This document shows positions 27,489 to 37,254 of a stretch of 64,000 bases of DNA, piece by piece. The notes under the pieces were generated by a model. It was not told the origin of the DNA, did not search any database, and was given only the letters and a program-made list of their open reading frames with translations. The translations under genes and the position numbers were made by a program. Every line of letters starts with the position of its first letter. Position 1 is the stretch's first letter. The stretch is taken from the NCBI GenBank assembly GCA_022577435.1, contig JAKOON010000011.1:20100531-20164530 (forward strand), in the 5' to 3' direction. Source of the DNA: Embiotoca jacksoni. Its lineage: Eukaryota > Chordata > Actinopteri > Embiotocidae.

Positions 27489-30207
27489 CAGATCTCTGCA
27501 CACAGTGGGAGGAGACAGGAGGGAAATCATTGTCTGTCAACAGAGGCCGTGTACAGGCACGTATATAATTATCACGAGACACAACTAATGGCCAAAACAC
27601 ATTTTCATTCAACCAAAGTCCAGATGGGACCGAGCAGGACAAGAATGTAGGACATTCAGGAAAACACTACTTGCGATCAATGATCCTTCAAGTAATTGGT
27701 ATGGGTGGTATAAACCATGTCTAAATGCACTGCAGCTGGCACACATGGTTACTGACCACCAACCTTAAACACAGTAAAACCCAAACATGGACACTTCATT
27801 AGGATCCCTCTTTGTAGATTCAGGTACACGCAAGAAATGAAGCGCAGCAGTCCTGAATGCATGTGGTGCTCGTCTCCCCCGGAGACCACCTCCAGCTGGT
27901 CGCACAGACCATCATCACAGACCATCATCACACAACCACAGACCATCATCATCACACACAGACCATCATCACAGACCATCATCACACAACCACAGACCAT
28001 CATCATCACACACAGACCATCATCACACACAGACCATCATCACACACAGACCATCATCATCACACAGACCATCATCACACAACCACAGACCATCATCACA
28101 CAACCACAGACCATCATCATCACACAGACCATCATCATCACACACAGACCATCATCATCACACAGACCATCATCATCACACACAGACCATCATCATCACA
28201 CAGACCATCATCACACAACCACAGACCATCATCATCACACAACCACAGACCATCATCACACAACCACAGACCATCATCATCACAACCACAGACCATCATC
28301 ACACAACCACAGACCATCATCATCACACAACCACAGACCATCATCATCACAACCACAGACCATCATCATCACACAGACCATCATCATCACACACAGACCA
28401 TCATCATCACACAGACCATCATCATCACACACAGACCATCATCATCACACAGACCATCATCACACAACCACAGACCATCATCATCACACAAACACAGACC
28501 ATCATCATCACAAACACAGACCATCATCATCACAACCACAGACCATCATCACAACCACAGACCATCATCATCACACAGATCATCATCATCATCACACAGA
28601 CCATCATCATCACACACAGACCATCATCATCACACAGACCATCATCATCACACACAGACCATCATCATCACACAGACCATCATCACACAACCACAGACCA
28701 TCATCATCACACAAACACAGACCATCATCATCACAAACACAGACCATCATCATCACAACCACAGACCATCATCACAACCACAGACCATCATCATCACACA
28801 GATCATCATCATCATCACACAGACCATCATCATCACAACCACAGACCATCATCATCACACAGACCATCATCATCACACAACCACAGACCATCATCATCAC
28901 AACCACAGACCATCATCATCACAACCACAGACCATAATCATCACACAGACCATCATCATCACACAACCACAGACCATCATCATCACACAGACCATCATCA
29001 TCATACAACCACAGACCATCATCATCACAACCACAGACCATCATCATCACACACAGACCATCATCATCACACAGACCATCATCATCACACAAACACAGAC
29101 CATCATCATCACAACCACAGACCATCATCATCACAACCACAGACCATCATCATCACAACCACAGACCATCATCATCACACAGACCATCATCATCACACAG
29201 ACCATCATCATCATACAACCACAGACCATCACACACAACCACAGACCATCATCATCACACAGACCATCATCATCATCACAACCACAGACCATCACACACA
29301 ACCACAGACCATCATCATCACACAGACCATCACACACAACCACAGACCATCATCATCATACAACCACAGACCATCATCATCACACAGACCATCATCATCA
29401 TCACAACCACAGACCATCACACACAACCACAGACACCTTGCTACCATTATGCGTTGGCAGGGTTTATCCTCAGAAGAGTTTGGAACGAGCCGTCATGAAT
29501 GAAAACATAAACGCCTGCAACATCCTCCAGATTAAATCCACATTATTACAGCCGGGCTCGTCTGTTTTATAGTTTTGGTCGACATTCTTTTACTTCTACT
29601 CAGGAAGATAACAGCTGAAGTCTCAGAACACATCACAGTTGGACGAGGAAAGAAACACACGCTATTAGACTATCAGACAGGTTTCAAGAAGTGTGTTAAT
29701 CTTCTGTAAATGAAGAAGAACAGTAAGAATATTCCCGAACTGTCATGTGTAAACATCCATCTAGTTAACAGACTCACTTCTTGACACAACTTGCTGCTGT
29801 TGTGTGCACACACAGTTTTCCTTTGAAGAACTCACTTCTACTTGTATTCTCCAAATAAACGTCTCTGGATTCAGACTGAAGCTGTTGGCTTCTTTACAAC
29901 CGGCCGGATCATCTGCCTCCTCATGTTTGTTGCCAAATGTCAGCAATCATAATCCAATTAAAACAATGGACAAAATTACAAATGGAGACCCAACTTGTAT
30001 ACCAGAATCACTATAAGTATAAGTGTGAACACCCCTCTGACATACCTTGGTATTAGCCATGTCCACGATGTACTGGTCTCCTTTCGGGCACTCCATCACA
30101 TTGAAGCCATCGCGGTCCAAAACTTTGGCCTGAGCGTTCCCAGAAACCACCAGGAGGACATCACCAGTGATGCTGTACTGCACAGACTTGATCTGATGGC
30201 TGAGGGA

Positions 30208-30262
<55 letters not shown>

Positions 30263-30802
30263 ATCTGTACTCTATGAATGTACAAGTCTTCTGCATCACA
30301 ACACTGTTATATAATACAAGAAGTCTCTAATCCTTCGAACAGGAGATTCTTCAGTAACATCTGATCATGATTTGTCTCTTTGATCTACGACGAGCACTAA
30401 ACATAAAAACTAGAACAGTGAGCACGACGGCCTTTTGGAGGTGTGAAACAGAGAATGATCTTTGAAACATATCACACAAACATATTACATCTATATGTTT
30501 GTGAGGAATATGCACAAGCTATGAAAACAAATCTCCCTTGAAACAATAAAGATTGTTTTTATTGATCTCGTTAAAAAGAAGAGCTTTAAAAGTTTATTTG
30601 GGGCTTTCCAAACACATTAATGTTGAATTGTAACTAAAATAATCAAGAAAACAGATACATCGTCGTACAATGCCCGGTGAGGAGATAGTTAACTATCTCA
30701 TCAGAGGGAGATTAGCAATTCAGGTCGATATCAAAGAGCATTAACATCATTAACACAGCAGGGGGCAGACGGGTAAAAAACAAAACTTGCACTGAAATGC
30801 AA

Positions 30803-30872
<70 letters not shown>

Positions 30873-31225
30873 TCAGAGGAACAGTTGACCTAAACAGCAC
30901 AGACTTCTACATGAAGTTTGTTAGCAAACCAAACAGGCTACTGGATCTCAGAGTCGTCACATTAAATGTAGCGTACATTTTTGTTAATAAGGGGAAGCCT
31001 GCTGCAGCTCAGACCACTGGTTTCCAAAACCCCCAAAATAATTCCATCTTTGATGATAGCTTCAATGAAACAGAATAAATAAACAAGCATGCACACACAC
31101 AAACACACACAAACACACACATATCTTCACCATCTGCTTCTCAAAGCCTCATTTTGCATGAAAAGAGAGGATGTCACAGAGTTAACATGAGGCTCAATGA
31201 TGCTCAACAAATGTGTGGGCGTGTG

Positions 31226-31308
<83 letters not shown>

Positions 31309-34300
31309 ACTTTGGCACACAGAACTGCAGTCAGTGCTCTGGATGTTTGCATGAAACTAATCAAACACATGTTAAGCAACTGTGTGGATGTTCCACGTAC
31401 CACTCGCAGGGCTGCAGGGACCTGAAGGCCTGCAGAGCCTGGTCCATCCCGGCAAAGTCCCAGAAGCGCACATCGTAGTCGTAACCGCCGGTCACCAGAC
31501 GGGCTCCGGAGGGGTCCAAGCCAAGAGCTGATACCTGAGGAGAAGAAAACCTGGTTTAAAACAGCAACCTGCTGCACAAGGCCGGTTGGCTGCTGGAAAT
31601 ATTTGATGAAACAGTCATCCAGCCTCCACTGACAGCAAAAATAAACAGAAGACAAATATTTACAGTTCCGAGTTTTAAAACGGCAATCGGCGCTGGATCT
31701 GGATACCAGATTCAAAACTAAATGTGAAAGACGCACAGCTGCTCATTTTGCAAAAATTCAACACAAAAGTTGGAAAACATTTAGTGAAAATCCAATAACT
31801 GATATAGTCTGAGTGTGTGACCTTAATGTCAATAAAATACTCAATAATCAGTTTCTCCATGGAGTGTTTCGACTGAAGGCCTCACCGTCTTCGTGCCGTG
31901 CTGCAGAGTGATCTCATGGGTGTCCGGAATCTTTTTCACTGGATTCTGGGCCGGAAAATTACGATGAATAAGAGGAAAGGATAAAAGAAAATAAGACTTA
32001 TTTAGATGTGTAGTTATGATGTTTCATTTCACTCAGTTACATTTTTACAGGCCATGAAACTAATAAATTATCAGCTGAGAATTACTGAGACAGAACAGAT
32101 ATGTAAAAGGTTTGGATGTCAGCTGTTTATTTATTTTTACTTAATGGTGTAAATGCTCTTAATATAGAAAACAATGCTTCACCACACTGATAGTAATGTC
32201 AATAATTTAAGATGTTTTTCACATCTGTGGCATTTTGGTTTTAGAGTCCAAACAGAAGAGGCAACACGTCTGTTGCATGTTATTATTCTCATCCTGTTTT
32301 ACACTAACCGGATTATGTTTCCTTGTGCTGCCATCTAGTGGCGAGAATTTAAAACACCTTAAGCACAGAATCAACTCCTGTTTCCGGAGGCTTTCTCCAA
32401 TAACGGTGGCAGCAAAATCACAGCTGATTGAACTATTTTAGTGCTTCAGGTTCTGTGTGCGCAGAGTCATCGTTAACGTTAGTAACACGTCTGCTTAACA
32501 TTTCACACTGAACAAGTAAAAACTGGAGGACCAAAATTAAATACGACATCATCCACTGGTATTAAATGGGACATTTCATACATACATCATCATCATCATC
32601 TTGTGCTTCGTCTTCATCATCATCCTCATCATCATCACTGTGAGCCGTGCTGCCTGTGTAACCTGGTGGAAGAGGAGGTCCCACGAGCTCATCATCATCC
32701 TCATCTTCCTCCCGGGCTCCATGTTGAAGAGGCACCGGGGGTCCGATGAGCTGGGAGTCGGAGTCGGACCCACTTTCACCGCTGCTGTCAGTCTGCTGCC
32801 CTCTGGACAGGAGACAAAACGTTTTCACACAAAATAAACTTCACACTTATGTTAAGTCGGCACATCAGATGTGTTCTTTTACTGGCAGGCGGCTCAGACT
32901 GCGACTGAGGTTTCAACCTACCGAGAAGCAGCAGCTGCAGCTTCGTGTCTCTGATGTTGGACGGCTGGTTTGGAGCTCTGCCCTTCGTCCTCCTTCTGAC
33001 TCCCCTTGTGACGCTCCTCTAAAGACGCAACACTTATAATTACACTCACGGTGACAACACGGCTCGTCACACCTCGATGAACCAACCTACCGATGACGCG
33101 CTGATTCCTCTCGACGGCTGTTCGCCGCGTCTGTTCAAAGATGGCGTCGAGGTCAAACGTGCGCGCTTTCTTTCCTGAAAGGCAGAAACAAGACGTACGT
33201 GATGTTCGACAGTCACAACTCAGCTGATTTTATCAGAGAAGAATTTAGTACAAACCGAATCCAGAGAATCCCATAACGGATCCAATATCTCCGTCGTCGC
33301 TCGTCATGTCTGAAGCAGAAAGAAGTGAGAACATCGTTTATATCTTTGTTCATTAAAACAATAGTTTCCTCTTCACATCCGTTCTGAACGATGCAGGAGA
33401 CAAAAGGATGTCTGATTATTATCTGTTTATTATCTGTTTATTATCTGTTTATTATCTGATTATCATGTTTATTATCTGATTATTATCTGATTATTATCTG
33501 TTTATTATCTGATTATTATCTGATTATTATCTGATTATTATCTGTTTATTATCTGATTATTATCTGTTTATTATCTGATTATTATCTGTTTATTATCTGA
33601 TTATTATCTGATTATTATCTGATTATTATCTGTTTATTATCTGATTATTATCTGTTTATTATCTGTTTATTATCTGATTATTATCTGTTTATTATCTGAT
33701 TATTATCTGTTTATTATCTGATTATTATCTGTTTGTTATCTGATTATTATCTGTTTATCTGATTATTATCTGTTTATTATCTGTTTATTATCTGATTATT
33801 ATCTGATTATTATCTGTTTATTATCTGTTTATTATCTGATTATTATCTGTTTATTATCTGATTATTATCTGTTTATTATCTGATTATTATCTGATTATTA
33901 TCTGTTTATTATCTGATTATTATCTGTTTATTATCTGATTATTATCTGATTATTATCTGTTTATTATCTGATTATTATCTGTTTATTATCTGTTTGTTAT
34001 CTGTTTGTTATCTGATTATTATCTGTTTATTATCTGATTATTATCTGTTTATTATCTGTTTATTATCTGATTATTATCTGATTATTATCTGATTATTATC
34101 TGTTTGTTATCTGATTATTATCTGTTTGTTATCTGTTTGTTATCTGATTATTATCTGTTTATTATCTGTTTATTATCTGATTATTATCTGTTTGTTATCT
34201 GTTTGTTATCTGATTATTTTCTGATTATTATCTGTTTGTTATCTGTTTGTTATCTGATTATTATCTGATTGTTATCTGATTATTATCTGTTTATTATCTG

Positions 34301-36356
34301 ATTATTATCTGTTTGTCATCTGTTTATTATCTGTTTGTTATCTGATTATTATCTGTTCGTTATCTGTTTATTATCTGATTATGATCTGTTTATTATCTGA
34401 TTGTTATCTGTTTGTTATCTGATTATTATCTGTTTATTATCTGATTGTTATCTGTTTGTTATCTGATTATTATCTGATTATCATCTGTTTATTATCTGTT
34501 TATTATCTGATTGTTATCTGTTTGTTATCTGTTTGTTATCTGATTGTTATCTGTTTGTTATCTGTTTGTTATCTGATTATTATCTGTTTATTATCTGATT
34601 GTTATCTGTTTGTTATCTGATTATTATCTGATTATCATCTGTTTATTATCTGATTATTATCTGTTTGTTATCTGTTTGTTATCTGATTATTATCTGTTTA
34701 TTATCTGATTGTTATCTGTTTGTTATCTGATTATTATATGTTTATTATCTGTTTATTATCTGATTATTATCTGTTTGTTATCTGTTTATTATGTTTATTA
34801 TCTGTTTATCATCTGTTTATCATCTGTTTGTTATCTGTTCATCATCTGATTATGTTTATTATCTGATTATTATCTGTTTGTTGTCTGATTAATATCTGTT
34901 TGTTATTTGTTTATTATCTGATTATGTGTTTATTATCTGTTTGTTATCTGTTTATTATCTGATTATCATCTGATTATTATATGTTTATTATCTGTTTATT
35001 ATCTGTTTATTATCTGATTATTATCTGTTTATTATCTGATTATCATCCGATTATTATCTGATTATCTGTTTATTATCTGATTAATATCTGTTTGTTATCT
35101 GTTTATTATCTGATTATTATCTTTGTTATCTGTTTATTATCTGATTATTATCTGTTTATTATCTGATTATCATGTTTGTTATCTGTTTATTATCTGATTA
35201 TTATATGTTTATTATCTGTTTGTTATCTGTTTGTTATCTGTTTGTTATCTGTTTGTTATCTGATTATTATCTGTTTATTATCTGTTTATTATCTGATTAT
35301 TATATGTTTATCATCTGTTTATTATCTGATTATTATCTGTTTATCATCTGTTTATTATCTGATTATTATCTGTTTATTATCTGTTTATTATCTGATTATT
35401 ATCTGTTTGTTATCTGATTATTATCTGTTTATTATCTGTTTATTATCTGTTTGTTATCTGATTATTATCTGTTTATTATCTGTTTATTATCTGTTTATTA
35501 TCTGATTATTATCTGTTTATTATCTGATTATTATCTGTTTGTTATCTGTTTATTATCTGTTTATTATCTGTTTATTATCTGTTTATTATCTGATTATGTG
35601 TTTATTATCTGTTTGTTATCTGTTTGTTATCTGATTATTATCTGTTTATTATCTGATTATTATCTGTTTGTTATCTGTTTATTATCTGTTTATTATCTGT
35701 TTATTATCTGTTTATTATCTGATTATTATCTGTTTATTATCTGTTTATTATCTGTTTGTTATCTGATATCAGATGGACAGAAGAGGAGCTTTAAGGCTGC
35801 AGGCTTTGGGGAACAGTGGTGAATATATTTCCTAATTTTTTAACATTTTAAAGACCAAAATCACAACAATCAACAGATTAATCAACACTAAAGATGTTTG
35901 TTGTTGATTTAACAGAATGCAGAAACACCGAGTATGAATAAGAAGATAACCTTCCTGTTATAGTGGATTAAATATCTTTTAATAACTTCAGTCCCAAACA
36001 TCAGGTGGTTTTATTTAAACTATCGATCTACCAACAACATCTACAGCTGTATATCAACAACACTTCGTTGTTTTCAGGAGGTTTTTAGGTCTTTAGGTTG
36101 AAGATGTGATTGTTAACAGGACATTTTATTGTGCAAACAAAATACGAACAGTAGAAAATTGAAGTGAAGCTAACAAATAAGCTAGCAGCAGCAACAACGC
36201 GTTTCTACTGTGAAGATAAAATAATCTGATAAAACAAGAACACCGAACTGAGTTTATCCTACAAACATGTTCACGTAAACCAATTATGGCAATACAACCT
36301 TACATAGAGACAAAACGTAAACAGTTCGTACCTTCATCCAACTGTTTGGGATCCAT
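1786..36356 (-). CDS. wdr70: WDR70, WD repeat-containing protein 70, 15 exons, 3' end beyond window
   Basis: Coding span from ATG at 36354-36356 to the last exon visible (1786). Fifteen exons sum to 1,582 bp, ~527 residues, while human WDR70 is ~650, so about 125 C-terminal residues should lie left of base 1. Identified by stretches near-identical to human: MGFSGFG..KKARTFDLDAIFEQTRRTA, LVTGGYDYDV, DRDGFNVMECPKGDQYIVDM, CLWHPKLNQIMVG and LAKVYYDP. Known role: nuclear WD40 protein that acts as a substrate receptor of CUL4-DDB1 ubiquitin ligase and supports H2B monoubiquitination and DNA-end resection (shown for the yeast and human proteins). An N-terminal acidic disordered segment precedes the propeller. 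All 14 splice junctions are phase-consistent. Introns total >32 kb and are repeat-rich. Confidence 0.97.
1866..2475 (-). other. WDR70 intron 14
   Basis: 610 bp, AT-rich. No repeat, RNA or coding signal recognised. Confidence 0.6.
5395..5502. repeat. 108-bp duplication, copy 1
   Basis: Identical to 5808-5915 over 108 bp. It is immediately followed (5503-5528) by a second copy of the 26-bp sequence that also sits just before it at 5361-5386. Confidence 0.93.
5808..5915. repeat. 108-bp duplication, copy 2
   Basis: Exact direct repeat of 5395-5502 at a spacing of 413 bp; the flanks differ. Confidence 0.93.
7891..7945. repeat. C8 and C22 homopolymer runs followed by CA-rich tract
   Basis: C8 at 7891-7898 and C22 at 7903-7924, then ACACCCCCAAACACACACAC. 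The complementary strand is G-rich, with G-quadruplex potential. Homopolymer length here is likely unreliable. Confidence 0.9.
8070..8235. repeat. Purine tract of GAG/GAC/GAA triplets
   Basis: About 165 bp, nearly all purine on the plus strand, made of GGA/GAC/GAA triplets with scattered C. It produces false Arg-rich (plus) and Ser-rich (minus) frames. Confidence 0.9.
9462..9918 (-). other. WDR70 intron 11
   Basis: 457 bp. Nothing recognised beyond splice sites. Confidence 0.6.
10990..11165 (-). mobile_element. tRNA-like SINE remnant
   Basis: On the minus strand TGGCCCAGATGG (11142-11153) fits the pol III A box TRGYNNARNNGG exactly, and GGTTCAATCGC (11099-11109) fits the B box GGTTCRANNCC at 10 of 11 positions. 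The distal part, with TAAATGGTAAATGGTCTGC, resembles a very common teleost repeat family. No paired acceptor stem, so it is not a tRNA gene. Family assignment is from memory. Confidence 0.55.
15320..15790. mobile_element. Probable teleost interspersed repeat (unclassified)
   Basis: Includes GTTGTCGCCATCTTG, GGAACCAGAAGTGACC, GGAGTCTATTGGAACTACAG and CACTTCTGCACAGGCTCCAC, phrases I recall from a dispersed fish repeat. Boundaries and class are uncertain, and no protein remains. Confidence 0.4.
17925..17995. repeat. Short fragment resembling a fish MITE/SINE tail
   Basis: GTTGCAGTCTGCAGCCTGAA followed by CACTAGATGTCACTAAATCC and CTCCTTTAAT resembles the end of a frequent teleost repeat. From memory only. 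Confidence 0.35.
18169..18231. repeat. (GT)31 microsatellite beside WDR70 exon 10 donor
   Basis: Uninterrupted run. On the WDR70 sense strand it is (CA)n, and the run begins nine bases into intron 10, directly after GTGAGTCTC. Confidence 0.98.
18240..31945 (-). CDS. wdr70: WDR70 exons 6-10: WD40 propeller, first half
   Basis: Exons 31886-31945, 31401-31534, 30046-30199, 25298-25374, 18240-18414 (residues ~160-359). Visible WD blades: SALGLDPSGARLVTGGYDYD ending in VRFWDFAGMD (exon 7), VLDRDGFNVMECPKGDQYIV (exon 8), CWHPKIKEEFMTCSNDGTVR with WDLK (exons 9-10) and DGKLIAAGCQDGTIQIWDRN (exon 10). Exon 8 is preceded by a (TG)26 tract nine bases before its 3' splice site, and the exon 10 donor is followed within nine bases by a (CA)n tract, so splicing of both could depend on repeat length. 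Confidence 0.95.
18415..25297 (-). other. WDR70 intron 9
   Basis: 6.9 kb without exons. Contains an RFX-type motif (19079-19092). The stretch 22640-22810 includes TTTAATTAAG and TCATGAATGAGA and looks non-repetitive. No RNA gene or intact mobile element seen. Confidence 0.55.
19079..19092. promoter_or_regulatory. RFX-type X-box in WDR70 intron 9
   Basis: GTTGCCATGACAAC, one base off the ideal palindromic X-box. Isolated within an intron, so function is uncertain. Confidence 0.35.
27398..27487. repeat. (TG)45 microsatellite
   Basis: Uninterrupted 90-bp dinucleotide run in WDR70 intron 8, the longest in the window. Confidence 0.98.
27905..29435. repeat. CAGACCATCATCATCACA-type minisatellite with 223-bp higher-order copy
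   Basis: About 1.5 kb of tandem CAGACC(ATC)2-4ACA units, with linkers CA, CAACCA or CAAACA. A block of 223 bp is duplicated: the rare variant ACAAACACAG occurs at 28488 and 28711, and GATCATCATC at 28578 and 28801, both exactly 223 apart. It lies in WDR70 intron 8. Two forward frames stay open for 366 and 571 codons (Thr-Asp-His-His rich) only because of unit composition. Confidence 0.95.
30209..30261. repeat. (CA)26 microsatellite at WDR70 exon 8 acceptor
   Basis: On the sense strand this is (TG)26, ending nine bases before the 3' splice site of exon 8 (TG tract, ATCCCTCAG, exon). Confidence 0.98.
30804..30871. repeat. (TG)34 microsatellite
   Basis: Uninterrupted run in WDR70 intron 7. Confidence 0.98.
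31228..31306. repeat. (TG)39 microsatellite
   Basis: Uninterrupted run in WDR70 intron 7, ~95 bases past the exon 7 donor, reading (CA)n in the sense strand. Confidence 0.98.
31535..32585 (-). other. WDR70 introns 6 and 5 around exon 6
   Basis: Introns 31535-31885 and 31946-32585 show no exon or RNA. The GCTGCCATCTAGTGGCG around 32329-32345 resembles the tail of a common fish repeat but is too short to classify. Confidence 0.45.
32586..36356 (-). CDS. wdr70: WDR70 exons 1-5: acidic N-terminal region
   Basis: Exons 36332-36356 (only 25 bp), 33256-33309, 33091-33174, 32922-33018, 32586-32802 (residues 1-159). The start gives MDPKQLDED followed by MGFSGFG and KKARTFDLDAIFEQTRRTAV, the conserved WDR70 signature. 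Exon 5 holds two copies of an acidic motif, DSQLIGPPVP and DDELVGPPLPPG, then a run of Asp ending exactly at the donor. Here a GAT codon repeat runs straight into GTATGTATG, so two GT donors are possible; only the one at 32585 keeps frame. This part is likely disordered and regulatory. Confidence 0.95.
33310..36331 (-). other. WDR70 intron 1
   Basis: 3.0 kb, most of it the 11-bp TTATCTG minisatellite (33411-35768). The remaining 35769-36331 is AT-rich with nothing recognised. Confidence 0.7.
33411..35768. repeat. 11-bp minisatellite (TTATCTG + ATTA/TTTA/TTTG), ~214 copies
   Basis: About 2.36 kb of tandem units TTATCTGATTA, TTATCTGTTTA and TTATCTGTTTG, with a few CATCTG variants and shortened units. 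The ATTA and TTTA types dominate the first ~600 bp; TTTG becomes common from ~33990 onward. Each unit carries TTATCT, the reverse complement of AGATAA, a GATA-factor core. It lies in WDR70 intron 1. It gives spurious open frames rich in Y-L-F-I-I-C. Confidence 0.95.
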
Positions 36357-36379
36357 GTTTTCAAATACGTCGTTACCTT

Positions 36380-36530
36380 TGACCTCCGGAAGTGCTTCTT
36401 CTTCTTCGTCTTCTTCTTCTTCTTCTTCTTCTCGTCTGCCTCGTGTTGCGCGCGCAGCCCCACAGCTGCTCCTCCCAGGGCGCGCGCTGTTTTACTGGCG
36501 CCTCGTTGGAGAGAAAGTCCCGTGAAGTTA
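36380..36530 (-). promoter_or_regulatory. wdr70: WDR70 promoter region
   Basis: CpG-rich segment directly upstream of the WDR70 ATG, with GCGCGCGC-type motifs around 36448-36490 and an ETS-type core CCGGAAGTG at 36385-36393, about 30 bp before the start codon. This matches a TATA-less housekeeping promoter. The exact start site is not determined. Confidence 0.5.
36396..36432. repeat. (TTC)n run
   Basis: TTC-rich triplet run in the WDR70 promoter region, 40-76 bp upstream of the start codon. Confidence 0.9.
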
Positions 36531-36551
36531 TTAATCATGTTATTAATGTTA

Positions 36552-36580
36552 TATTATTATTATTATTATTATTATTATTA
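36552..36580. repeat. (ATT)n microsatellite
   Basis: Triplet run of TAT/ATT in the gap between the two genes. Confidence 0.9.
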
Positions 36581-36642
36581 TGAACTAAACTTGTTCCTGC
36601 CAGGGAAACTAATTATAATAAAATAAACCTTTTGAAACCTGC

Positions 36643-36758
36643 AAACATGATAAACATAATAAAGTAAGGACCCAACCCAAACATGATAAACATAATAAAG
36701 TAAGGACCCAACCCAAACATGATAAACATAATAAAGTAAGGACCCAACCCAAACATGA
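36643..36758. repeat. 36-bp tandem repeat, 3 copies
   Basis: Three identical 36-bp units, each starting AAACATGATAAACATAATAA and ending GGACCCAACCC, plus a partial fourth. Lies between CPLANE1 and WDR70. Confidence 0.95.
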
Positions 36759-37187
36759 GATCTGTCTCTGAAATGGTTTTGGAGACATTCAGCTTCGTGT
36801 CCCGATAATATAATATGAGAGACAAACTGTTTGATGCTAAACGCTCCAAAATCAGTCAAACATTACAAACAGTTTGTTGGATCACAAACCAACCTGGACC
36901 ACATGAGTAGGTCTTCTGAGGTCTTGAGGGAAACTCACTGAAGACACAAAAGCCATGACGGGAGGGAAACTACTTCCAAATATTTAATTGAGGACAGTCA
37001 GTATGTACAAAAACAAGGTATAGATGCAGAAAACTTTACACACAAATAGCACAAACCTACATTTTCAATACAAACATATTCTATTACAAATTATACCATA
37101 AAACCTATTACATCACTTGTCATTTATTGCAAGCTTACTTTAACAAAAACAATACTTTTGTGATATTTAATATCTTTGAAAATTATA

Positions 37188-37198
37188 TTTATTTTATT
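37188..37198 (-). terminator. Candidate CPLANE1 polyadenylation signals
   Basis: On the minus strand two overlapping AATAAA hexamers (37193-37198 and 37188-37193) lie ~57 bp past the stop codon, and another is at 37123-37128. Any of them could serve, giving a 3' UTR of roughly 80-160 bases. Confidence 0.5.
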
Positions 37199-37254
37199 AT
37201 ACATTGAATTTACAGTATTTGCAAAAGGCACAGAATTGGTTGGTCATAATTGTT

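Larger units (their letters stand above)
25375..30045 (-). other. WDR70 intron 8
   Basis: 4.7 kb. Contains a (GT)45 tract (27398-27487) and the CAT/ACC minisatellite (27905-29435). No coding exon. The long open frames across the minisatellite are repeat artefacts. Confidence 0.65.
30200..31400 (-). other. WDR70 intron 7
   Basis: 1.2 kb with three dinucleotide tracts: (CA)26 at 30209-30261 against the exon 8 acceptor, (GT)34 at 30804-30871 and (GT)39 at 31228-31306. No gene. Confidence 0.65.
36357..37254. other. Intergenic gap between CPLANE1 stop and WDR70 start
   Basis: Only ~0.9 kb separates the two coding regions. The gap holds the CPLANE1 3' UTR signals, a 36-bp x 3 tandem repeat (36643-36758), an (ATT)n run (36552-36580), a (TTC)n run (36396-36432) and the CpG-rich WDR70 promoter with an ETS-type CCGGAAGTG at 36385-36393. 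No gene is seen. NUP155, which lies between the two genes in human, is absent. Confidence 0.8.

Noticed and set aside
27905..29435. CRISPR-like appearance of regular repeats
   Set aside because: No unique spacers, units are directly adjacent and degenerate, and the locus is a vertebrate intron.
27837..29572. ORFs of 366 and 571 codons rich in Thr-Asp-His
   Set aside because: Minisatellite translation inside a WDR70 intron, antisense to the gene.
31194..31736. 180-codon minus-strand ORF with His-Thr run
   Set aside because: Wrong frame across WDR70 exon 7 and a (CA)n tract.
35172..35822. ORFs rich in Y-L-F-I-I-C
   Set aside because: Frames through the 11-bp minisatellite only.
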